A stretch of 33,592 nt of DNA from Candidatus Gastranaerophilales bacterium (GTDB lineage: Bacteria; Cyanobacteriota; Vampirovibrionia; Gastranaerophilales; Gastranaerophilaceae), in NCBI GenBank assembly GCA_905236055.1, contig CAJOOA010000038.1, positions 1-33,592 of the forward strand, written 5' to 3'. The notes beneath the pieces were generated by a model. It was not told where the DNA came from and ran no database searches. It saw only the letters and a list, made by a program, of their open reading frames with translations. The translations under genes and the position numbers were made by a program. This document shows, one piece after another, positions 18,279 to 26,511 of the stretch. Within the stretch, counting starts at the first letter, position 1. Each line of letters begins with the position of its first letter.

Positions 18279-20105
18279 CTAGTCCATTTTCCCTACTTGA
18301 TTTCTGCCGTGTTCTTTTGCGTAATACAAACATTTATCAGCAAATTCTATCAGTGCTTGCGGAGTCTCAGCATTATCCGGGAAAGTGGAAACACCCAAGC
18401 TTATCGTAACTTTACTTGTTTCATTAGCATTGATATGAAACTCTTTTTCCGCAACTGCTTTATTTATTCTGCTTGCATTGAAAAGAGCTTCCTCTGTAGA
18501 AGTATTAGGAAGAATTATACTCATTTCTTCCCCACCATATCTGCATACATAGTCAGTAGTTCTGGAGTTCTTTTTAAGTGTTTGAGCAACTTGTCTCAAA
18601 ACAGCATCTCCTGCCTGATGTCCATAGGTATCATTAAATTTTTTAAAATAATCTATATCAATTATAATCAACGAGAACGGTTGTCCATACCTTCTGGAAA
18701 TTTCTATTTGATTTCTCAAAGTATCCTGGAAATATCTGTGGTTGTACAATTCGGTTAATCCGTCAATCGTTGCCAATTTATATTGATACTCAAAATCTCT
18801 CGATTTTATAAGGTATTTTGCTATAAAGGTCAGAGCAAAGATTATTGTAATAAGCACAACAGGAATTACAACAGGTATCCATAGGTTAAACATTTCCATT
18901 GCATAGTAAGATACAAGCAGATAAGCCAACGAGAACAGCACTGTAGACAATACGGCAAAAACCGTTGATGTTGAATACATAACTATGGCTATGACCAGCG
19001 CTGTTATAAATAAATAGAGCACTACGTTAGATGCGGCGCCCGTCTGTTTAATAAAATTGTTATCGAGCATATTATTAAAAAACGTAGCGTGGACTTCTAC
19101 GCCCGGATATACACCCTCTTGTATCGGAACGCTTTTTGTATCATGAAGAGCTGTAGCTGTTGTTCCAATAAAAACAATTTTATCTTTAAAGTTTATTTTG
19201 TTATTTTCGGAAATATTTTCCATATCTTTTATAAGCTTATACATAGGATACATTGTATGTGTACCGCTTACCCCATACCAATTTAAGATTGCTTCTCCAT
19301 TTTTATTTAACGGAATACTTATTTCGTTGTTTACATTTAAGTTTTTATTGAAACTTAACTTGTACAATTTAGTATCTTCACCGGTTAAATAATCACTTCC
19401 GGCTTGAAATGCCAAATACGGATAATAAGAATCTTTATACACAACCAACGGCGCAATTTGTCTTACAATACCGTCACTATTTCTTATTATATTTGTCATA
19501 CCTACATGCACATTACCTTCTAAAAGTTCAGGCAAAATAGTTCTGCAATTCAAGAATGTGTATTTTTTCCTAATGTTGATAGAAGAGCTGTTACTTAAAT
19601 CTACTTTTAGTCGGTCGGGTAAATTTGCAGGCAATCTTACATCATATGAAACATTATCAAAATTCATACCCACATATGTATTATTAAAGGAATTTAGAGT
19701 ATCAGCAAATGCTTTATCTGATGTTTTTTCTGACCTTATCGGTTTTATAAACAATAAATCAAAAATTATTTCCTGAGGTTTGTCTTTTTCAATATATTTA
19801 ACCATATCCGCATATACACTTCTCGGAATAGGCCATTCACCGTATTTATCCCAAAGAAATTCCAAGCTGGCATCGTCTATTGCAATAACCACTATGTCTT
19901 TATTGGGAATAGGTTGCTTGTGTAATATCTTTATTGATTGTCTGTAATCAAATGTTCTGTTTTCAGCAACTTCAAAAAATGAAGTTATTACATTTTTTAA
20001 TGTTTTATTATTCTGTAAAAAAATAAAACCCACCAATAATATTGCGGAAAGCAATAAAAGGTAGGTAATTAATGTAAACCATTTTGTATTTAATATTTTT
20101 TTCAC
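18279..20105 (-). CDS. CHASE2-domain diguanylate cyclase (GGDEF)
   Basis: N-terminal TM and CHASE2-like ectodomain (VVIAIDDASLEFLWDKYGEWPIPRSVYADMV), three TM helices, GGDEF domain with RTTDYVCRYGGEEM (active-site GGEEM, RxxD I-site). Confidence 0.93.
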   Translation of the reverse strand: MKKILNTKWFTLITYLLLLSAILLVGFIFLQNNKTLKNVITSFFEVAENRTFDYRQSIKILHKQPIPNKDIVVIAIDDASLEFLWDKYGEWPIPRSVYADMVKYIEKDKPQEIIFDLLFIKPIRSEKTSDKAFADTLNSFNNTYVGMNFDNVSYDVRLPANLPDRLKVDLSNSSSINIRKKYTFLNCRTILPELLEGNVHVGMTNIIRNSDGIVRQIAPLVVYKDSYYPYLAFQAGSDYLTGEDTKLYKLSFNKNLNVNNEISIPLNKNGEAILNWYGVSGTHTMYPMYKLIKDMENISENNKINFKDKIVFIGTTATALHDTKSVPIQEGVYPGVEVHATFFNNMLDNNFIKQTGAASNVVLYLFITALVIAIVMYSTSTVFAVLSTVLFSLAYLLVSYYAMEMFNLWIPVVIPVVLITIIFALTFIAKYLIKSRDFEYQYKLATIDGLTELYNHRYFQDTLRNQIEISRRYGQPFSLIIIDIDYFKKFNDTYGHQAGDAVLRQVAQTLKKNSRTTDYVCRYGGEEMSIILPNTSTEEALFNASRINKAVAEKEFHINANETSKVTISLGVSTFPDNAETPQALIEFADKCLYYAKEHGRNQVGKMD

Positions 20106-20121
20106 AACCAGACTCCGATTT

Positions 20122-20289
20122 TTAATAACTGTTTGTACTATACCTTAGCTTTTCTGCTTTTGCAAGGAATCTGCTTTTTTCTAAAGTTTTTGCAATTAAA
20201 TCGTTGTTCATCTTAAGTAATTCCGTTGTAGCAGCAACTCCCAGCGGATTTAAGAGATATTTTAGCAAACATTCTTCATGCAGATTCAT
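20122..20289 (-). CDS. small protein (55 aa), not in the supplied ORF track
   Basis: MNLHEECLLKYLLNPLGVAATTELLKMNNDLIAKTLEKSRFLAKAEKLRYSTNSY* read on the minus strand; strong SD (GTGAGGTAAAATATG) in front of the ATG. Confidence 0.6.
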   Translation of the reverse strand: MNLHEECLLKYLLNPLGVAATTELLKMNNDLIAKTLEKSRFLAKAEKLRYSTNSY

Positions 20290-20390
20290 ATTTTACCTCA
20301 CATCACATTTACTTGATACGACATTTATTGACTTTTCTTTAAAAAACATTAAGCACATTACTGCAAACGGATGATTTTTAGGGTAAATAC

Positions 20391-20417
20391 TAAAAATTTA
20401 GACAAATTATCCGATAA
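20391..20417 (+). promoter_or_regulatory. sigma-28 (FliA)-like promoter upstream of fliE
   Basis: TAAAAATT-N11-TCCGATAA against the known consensus TAAAGTTT-N11-GCCGATAA (6/8 and 7/8 matches, exact 11-nt spacing), 24 nt upstream of the fliE ATG. Confidence 0.65.
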
Positions 20418-20440
20418 GTAAACTAAAAGAGGTGATAACT

Positions 20441-20782
20441 ATGTTTAACGGATTTATTCCAAGATATGATTTAGAAGCAAGAATACAGCATTCCAAGCTT
20501 GATTCGTGGGGTTATGACATTCCGTCAGCAAGAATGGGGCGCATAGAAGGTCCTGATACCGCTGATTTTTCAGCAGTAATGTCAGGACTTGTAGAAAATT
20601 TAAATACAGAAATGAATGCTCCGGATAACCTCCTTAAAGACGCAATGATGGGAAATGAAAACGTTGATGTACACGATGTTATGACTGCAATGGCAAAAGC
20701 AGAACTTAGTGTTACGGTTGCGACTACCGCAGTCGGAAAAGTCATCCAAGCGTATGATAAAATTATGCAATTACAGATTTAG
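20441..20782 (+). CDS. fliE: flagellar hook-basal body protein FliE
   Basis: C-terminal VDVHDVMTAMAKAELSVTVATTAVGKVIQAYDKIMQLQI matches the FliE signature; first gene of the fliF/flhA operon; RBS agaggtg. Confidence 0.85.
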   Translation: MFNGFIPRYDLEARIQHSKLDSWGYDIPSARMGRIEGPDTADFSAVMSGLVENLNTEMNAPDNLLKDAMMGNENVDVHDVMTAMAKAELSVTVATTAVGKVIQAYDKIMQLQI

Positions 20783-20830
20783 TCTTCTCATAAACAGCTA
20801 AAATGTGTATAATAATATAGGGAAGGATAT

Positions 20831-22498
20831 ATGGATTTTCAAAAATTACTGGAAAATAAAGTTCTTTTGGCAGCTATAGCAGGCAGTGTGGTGCTATTGC
20901 TCCTTATTTTTATAATCTGCGGAACTATTGCAGCATCGTCCAAAGCAGATAAGTCCCAAATCGACGTTTCCAGTGAACCCCTTAAAGAAGATGTAGATTT
21001 ACTTACAACAGATAATATGGGCAAGGCGTTAGAAATACAGGCAATGCTCGCAAAACACGGAATCGTTGTTTCAAGAAGCGTTGATGGTACGAAATCTTTA
21101 TTGAGATTAAAGGCAAAAAATTGTACAACTGCAGCAGGTAAATGCACTACTGAAAAACGTGATATGGCAATTATGCTAATAGTTGAAAGCGGACTCTATG
21201 ACCAAAATGTTGGCTTAGAAGTTTTTGATAAAGGTGATTTTACATCCACAAAAGAAGACAAAAGAATTCGTCTTGTAAGAGCCATGAACGGTGAATTATC
21301 AAGACTTATAAAGAGAATTGACGGAATAGAAAGTGCTTCCGTATTCATCTCTATTCCTGAACAATCAATGTTCTCCTCTATGCAAAAGCCGGTAACTGCA
21401 ACCGTTCAACTGACAGTCGCAGTAGGACAAACTTTGAATATGGGAACAATCAAAGCAGTTTCCAATTTGTTATTGGGAAGTGTTTCCGGATTAACCGCTC
21501 AAAATATATCAATAACGGATACAAACGGACATGTATATAACAGCATGGTGGATGCTCAATCCGAAATGCTCCAACGGCTTCAAGAAAACGATAAATATAT
21601 GCAAGAAAAAGTTCAAGCACAATTGAATCGTTTAATAGGCGCCGGTAAATATGTTGCAACCGTAAGCACCTTCCTCAAACAAGCTCCGGTTGAAAAACAT
21701 ACAATATCCTACGACCCAAATACAAAAATTGCTTTAAATGAACAAACCTTCTCCGAAGGATTGGGAGATCAAACACAAGATGTCAATAAAAACACTAACG
21801 CCGTAAGCGTATATCTCCCGAACGGATTACCGGCAGGAAGTTCTGATTCTTCACAAAACAGAAGCTATTCAAGAACTGCGAGAGAAACCCAATACGGTGT
21901 CGCTAAAGTGCAAACAAGCGAATTTTCATCTGCCGGAACTTTGGAAGAAATCTCAATTGCAGTAACTCTTGAAAAAGATGCACTTCCTGCAGAACTTACA
22001 CTTGAAGAGCTTAAAGAACTTGTTGCACATGCTGCGAGCCCGAAAGCTTCTCCTGATAATGTAACTATCGCCTTTGCGGAATCACTAAATCCGTTTATGG
22101 CAGGAGATAAAAACGTTAAGGCCCCAATAAAAGCAGAACACGGAAATCCTTGGTGGCTTGCTGTCGCACTTCTCTTGTTTGGATTAATCTTCGGACACAA
22201 AGCATTAAGCCAGAAAATTAATGCGGCTAAAAATGCTCAAGAAGAAGAAATGCTTCGGCTGAGAGAACAAAATGAAGCACAAGAAAAACAATTAAAAGAA
22301 CTTAGCTCAAATGCGGCTGATTTGATAGAAAAGCAATCCCAATTACAGCAAGGACTACTTGAACAACAAAGCAGACCTGCAATTCACACATCCGGTGCTG
22401 AAATAAGAGAGGCCTTAAGAGAGTTAAAGAAAGAATTTGACAGTGCTGATGAATTGGAAGCAGGAGAAAAAATTCGCAGCTGGATTGAACAGGGTTAA
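20831..22498 (+). CDS. fliF: flagellar MS-ring protein FliF
   Basis: N- and C-terminal TM; DKRIRLVRAMNGELSRLIKRIDGIESASVFISIPEQSMF; C-terminal GEKIRSWIEQG resembles the FliG-binding tail. Confidence 0.9.
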   Translation: MDFQKLLENKVLLAAIAGSVVLLLLIFIICGTIAASSKADKSQIDVSSEPLKEDVDLLTTDNMGKALEIQAMLAKHGIVVSRSVDGTKSLLRLKAKNCTTAAGKCTTEKRDMAIMLIVESGLYDQNVGLEVFDKGDFTSTKEDKRIRLVRAMNGELSRLIKRIDGIESASVFISIPEQSMFSSMQKPVTATVQLTVAVGQTLNMGTIKAVSNLLLGSVSGLTAQNISITDTNGHVYNSMVDAQSEMLQRLQENDKYMQEKVQAQLNRLIGAGKYVATVSTFLKQAPVEKHTISYDPNTKIALNEQTFSEGLGDQTQDVNKNTNAVSVYLPNGLPAGSSDSSQNRSYSRTARETQYGVAKVQTSEFSSAGTLEEISIAVTLEKDALPAELTLEELKELVAHAASPKASPDNVTIAFAESLNPFMAGDKNVKAPIKAEHGNPWWLAVALLLFGLIFGHKALSQKINAAKNAQEEEMLRLREQNEAQEKQLKELSSNAADLIEKQSQLQQGLLEQQSRPAIHTSGAEIREALRELKKEFDSADELEAGEKIRSWIEQG

Positions 22499-22547
22499 AA
22501 TAACAGACTAATATAGTAGGGGAACCAAACGAAGAGAGAGCGTTGAA

Positions 22548-23633
22548 ATGCCAATAGAAGGATTTGATTATAAAGCATTTGCGGATAATATGGCTGAGCA
22601 AGCAACTCAGCTTGTTCCTGCTGAATTGAAAGATTTTGAAAAAGAATATATCGTCAGAACTCTTGGAAATTTTACAATGGTTGCGGGAGAAGCTCTATCA
22701 AACGATACTTCTCTGAATCTTAATGTTGAACAAGCTGTTTTTATAACTCAAATTATTGCAGAATGGTCATTCCATAAATCAATAGATTTGGTTCATTCCG
22801 GTATATTACCGGAATATTGGGATAGTATTATGCAAAAAATTGCCTTTACTATTTTTGAAATAGCTAAACAAGGCATAATACGTAAAATTCCTCAAGATCA
22901 GGTATTGCAAGCTGTTGAACATCATGTTGTTAAAGTTTACAAACAATGTATTGAAGAGCTTGAACAAAAAGGAATAATAAACGAAGAAATAAAGAACAGG
23001 GCTGAGAGCCAATCAAATATAGATGCAATGGCACAGCAAGTGCAAGCTGAACAAATGCAAAAAGCACAAGAACAAGCCGAACAGCAAAATAATATGGCTG
23101 ATGAATCTTCAAGAATTGCAGAGGAAAGACATCAAAAAAGAGAAGCGGAACGTGCAGCAAAAAGACAAGCTGCCCAGCAAGCCGTACAACAACCGCGAAC
23201 AGGCGTATCCGTGCCACAAGGTATTTCAAACAAAGATTTGAAACTCATGTCCGTTGCTCTAGTTCTTAAAATACTTTCACAAGATAAAGTTACCACTATT
23301 CTGAACAAATTTAATAATAATGATTCACAAACAATCTCAAAATATATGAATATGGCGGATTTAGAATCCCAAATAGACGGAGATTTGTTAACAGGTTGTC
23401 TTAAGGAAATTAAAGAATTTTTACCTTCAAAAAGAAAACTTACTCCTGAAAACCTTGTAAATGCTCTAATGGAAATATATCGTCAAAATCCGCGCGAAAA
23501 AGTGGAAAAAATTATAAAAAATGAACGTCCGTTGGTAAAAAGATTTGCGGCGAGGGCTTATGACGGGGAATACAGCGAATTACCTTTAAAAGTAGCAGGG
23601 GTAATTACTGAATACATTGAGGAAAGTTTATAA
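22548..23633 (+). CDS. protein in the fliG position; divergent FliG-like C-terminal region, otherwise unassigned
   Basis: Between fliF and fliH; LMSVALVLKILSQDKVTTILNKFNNNDSQTISKYMNMADLESQIDGDLL weakly resembles a FliG N/M helical repeat; central Q/A/E-rich coiled coil; no canonical FliG C-terminal domain recognised. Confidence 0.5.
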   Translation: MPIEGFDYKAFADNMAEQATQLVPAELKDFEKEYIVRTLGNFTMVAGEALSNDTSLNLNVEQAVFITQIIAEWSFHKSIDLVHSGILPEYWDSIMQKIAFTIFEIAKQGIIRKIPQDQVLQAVEHHVVKVYKQCIEELEQKGIINEEIKNRAESQSNIDAMAQQVQAEQMQKAQEQAEQQNNMADESSRIAEERHQKREAERAAKRQAAQQAVQQPRTGVSVPQGISNKDLKLMSVALVLKILSQDKVTTILNKFNNNDSQTISKYMNMADLESQIDGDLLTGCLKEIKEFLPSKRKLTPENLVNALMEIYRQNPREKVEKIIKNERPLVKRFAARAYDGEYSELPLKVAGVITEYIEESL

Positions 23634-23640
23634 CATTAAT

Positions 23641-24381
23641 ATGATTATCAAAAAGAAAAATCAAAAATTTAAAAATAATAAATCAGAGATTCAAAATGAC
23701 AATAATTTTGAATCTGATAGTGTTTCCGAGACAGATGAAAATAATACGGAATCCGATGTAAAAGCTGATAAAAACCCTGAAATAGCTCTTTTTGATATAG
23801 AAAGTATTGATTTCGCTCAACGCCAGGAAAGAAGAAAAGGTTCAAGAAGACGCGGCTACAGAAGAATTGATGACAGGAATCTCGTTTCACGTGCTCAGGA
23901 AGAATCAGAAAGTATTAAAAAATCGGCCTTTGAAGAGGGTTACAGAATCGGGCTGGAAAAATCCGCAGCAGATATAACGCAATTTAAAGAAGAATTCAAA
24001 AAATTCATGTCTGCAAGGCAAGATGTTTTTGAATATATTGCTCCTGACATTTTGGAAATCAGTGTTAATGTAGCCAAAAAGATTATTAAAAAGGAATTAG
24101 AGACAGATCCTCAAATAATTATAAATACTATAATAGACGTACTTAAAACAGTATCTAAAAATGAACCAAAAGTTACAATAAGGGTAAAACCACAGTCTGT
24201 ACAATTCATAAAAGATACTTTACCTAATATTACATACCAATATGGTATAGAATCTAAAATTAATATAATTGCAGATCCGGCAATAGAAGAGGGCGGATGT
24301 GTTTTCCAAACCGGAAACGGTATTGTTGATGCTTCTATTGACACACAATTAGAAATTATTAAAAAAGCATTGGAGGGATAA
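23641..24381 (+). CDS. fliH: flagellar assembly protein FliH (V-type ATPase E/YscL-like stator)
   Basis: EEGYRIGLEKS, ISVNVAKKIIKKELETDPQIIINTI, VTIRVKPQSVQFIK, EEGGCVFQTGNGIVDASIDTQLEIIKKAL. Confidence 0.88.
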   Translation: MIIKKKNQKFKNNKSEIQNDNNFESDSVSETDENNTESDVKADKNPEIALFDIESIDFAQRQERRKGSRRRGYRRIDDRNLVSRAQEESESIKKSAFEEGYRIGLEKSAADITQFKEEFKKFMSARQDVFEYIAPDILEISVNVAKKIIKKELETDPQIIINTIIDVLKTVSKNEPKVTIRVKPQSVQFIKDTLPNITYQYGIESKINIIADPAIEEGGCVFQTGNGIVDASIDTQLEIIKKALEG

Positions 24382-24404
24382 GTTAAAATTATCGAAAGGT
24401 TATA

Positions 24405-26495
24405 ATGGCAGCAGAAGGCGGAAGTAATAAACCAATATCGGAAATATTTTTGGCACTCTTTGTAATGACGCTTATATTAATCCTCATTATGGAGATGCCT
24501 AGTTGGGTTATTGACTTTTCTATTTCGCTCAATATAACTCTCGGTATTATTCTTTTGATGATTTCCTTATACGTTCAAAAACCGCTTGAATTAGCGGCGT
24601 TCCCTTCCATAATACTTATCGGCACAATGTTTAGACTGTGTTTATCAATTTCTTCAACCCGTCTTATTCTTGCAAGAGGAGAAGCCGGCCATGTAATTGA
24701 TGCTTTTGGTCATTTCGTAACCGGCGGGAATATGATTGTCGGCGGTGTTATCTTCTTAATTATAACAGTCGTACAATTTATGGTTATTACAAAAGGTGCC
24801 GAACGTATTGCAGAAGTTGCCGCACGTTTCGCCTTGGACGCTATGCCCGGTAAACAGATGACAATTGATGCCGATTTTAACGCCGGTTTGATTTCACCGG
24901 AAGAAGCTGTAAAACGAAGAGAGGACCTACAAAGAGAATCAAGCTTATTCGGTTCAATGGACGGTTCTATGAAGTTCGTAAAAGGTGATACTATTGCAGG
25001 CATTATCATCACGCTGATAAACATTATTGGCGGTTTGTGCATCGGATGCCTTGCAAACCAAATGCCGATAGCAGATGCCGTTAGTAAATATACAGTCCTT
25101 ACAATTGGTGACGGTCTTGCAGCGCAACTTCCTTCTCTATTGATGTCAGTTGCGGCAGGTATCGTCATGACTCGTGCATCAGCCGGAAATGATTCTTTGG
25201 GTGGAGACTTAACCGCTCAGATTATGTCAAAACCATATTCATTGTTTTTTGCAGCTCTATTCTTAGGCCTGATTACTGTAACATCACCAGTAACAGGATT
25301 GCCCTTTTTACCGTTCCTTATATTTACGATAATTCTCGCAATTGCTGGCTTCTCTGTATTAGTAAATGCCGACGTTCAATCACAATTAGGTCAATTGGAA
25401 AGCGTTCGTCAGAATATGCAGGATTTGGTTAACCCGAATAAGATGTATGAACGGCTTGGTGTTGACGTTTTGAGCTTGCAGGTAGGTGCCGGATTGCTTG
25501 TTATTGCCGATCCTGAACAGGAAGGTCAATTGTTGGCAAAAATCGCAGCTTTACGTCAAAGAACAACCGACGAACTTGGTTATATTCTTCCTAATATACG
25601 TATTATGGATTCTTCCGCCTTGGAAGCTAATGAATATGTTATATCAATACGTAACAACGTAGTTGCATCCGGTTTCGTATATCCGGGCAAATATATGGTT
25701 ATAGCAGATCAGTGGGATTCTGTTAAGAAAACAATTCCTGAAGATGCAATTATCGGGGTTGATCCGACATATCAAACTCAGGCATATTGGATATCTGAAG
25801 AAGATGCAAAATCTGCTAAAAGCGTTACCGCTGTTGATGCTACAGACGTTCTTGTTACTCACTTACAAGAATGCGTAAGAAAACACGTTGACGAGGTTAT
25901 GACCAAGACAGATGTTTTGAAACTTATGGAACTCGTGCGTTCTCAAGACCCAACACTTGTTAACGACCTAGTTCCTGCTATTATTTCAACCTCTGACTTA
26001 AGAAAAATCTTTGTTAACCTGATAAGAGAAAAGGTTTCAATAAAAGATATTATATTTGTATTTGAACGACTTTGCGATTACGCAAGATTTTCCAAAGAGC
26101 CGGATATATTATCCGAACGTTTGCGTGCCGCATTAGGTCGTCAAATTTGTCTTGGTAATGTTGATAAAGACAAGGTGCTTTATGCATTAACTCTTTCGCC
26201 CGAATGGGAAAAAACCCTGGACGACAGTTGTCAAAGAACAGAACTTGGTACAATGTTCCTTTTAAATCCTATGCAGGTTCAGGATTTGATTGAGACAACA
26301 GCAATGACATTAATGAGAGCACATCAAAACATTGGTTTGCAACCGGTTATACTTTGCTCTCCGAGAATCCGACTGCCTTTATATCAACTTCTTGAAAGAC
26401 ATATTCCGACAATCGTCGTAATTTCTTATTCCGAACTTATCACGGATATAAGAGTCGAGGCAGTTGATACAATAGGTGAATCCGGTGGCTATTAG
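24405..26495 (+). CDS. flhA: flagellar biosynthesis export protein FlhA
   Basis: LCLSISSTRLILARGEAGHVIDAFGHFV, AARFALDAMPGKQMTIDADFNAGLISPEEAVKRREDLQRESSLFGSMDGSMKFVKGD; C-terminal cytoplasmic domain. Confidence 0.97.
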   Translation: MAAEGGSNKPISEIFLALFVMTLILILIMEMPSWVIDFSISLNITLGIILLMISLYVQKPLELAAFPSIILIGTMFRLCLSISSTRLILARGEAGHVIDAFGHFVTGGNMIVGGVIFLIITVVQFMVITKGAERIAEVAARFALDAMPGKQMTIDADFNAGLISPEEAVKRREDLQRESSLFGSMDGSMKFVKGDTIAGIIITLINIIGGLCIGCLANQMPIADAVSKYTVLTIGDGLAAQLPSLLMSVAAGIVMTRASAGNDSLGGDLTAQIMSKPYSLFFAALFLGLITVTSPVTGLPFLPFLIFTIILAIAGFSVLVNADVQSQLGQLESVRQNMQDLVNPNKMYERLGVDVLSLQVGAGLLVIADPEQEGQLLAKIAALRQRTTDELGYILPNIRIMDSSALEANEYVISIRNNVVASGFVYPGKYMVIADQWDSVKKTIPEDAIIGVDPTYQTQAYWISEEDAKSAKSVTAVDATDVLVTHLQECVRKHVDEVMTKTDVLKLMELVRSQDPTLVNDLVPAIISTSDLRKIFVNLIREKVSIKDIIFVFERLCDYARFSKEPDILSERLRAALGRQICLGNVDKDKVLYALTLSPEWEKTLDDSCQRTELGTMFLLNPMQVQDLIETTAMTLMRAHQNIGLQPVILCSPRIRLPLYQLLERHIPTIVVISYSELITDIRVEAVDTIGESGGY

Positions 26496-26511
26496 AAATA
26501 ACTTGATTTGA

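Noticed and set aside
18213-18758. 181-aa plus-strand ORF spanning the trmFO/GGDEF junction
   Set aside because: Antisense to two clear genes, with no domain support.
24710-25168. 152-aa minus-strand ORF antisense to flhA
   Set aside because: Mirrors the conserved flhA coding frame; no recognisable domain or RBS; codon-bias artefact.
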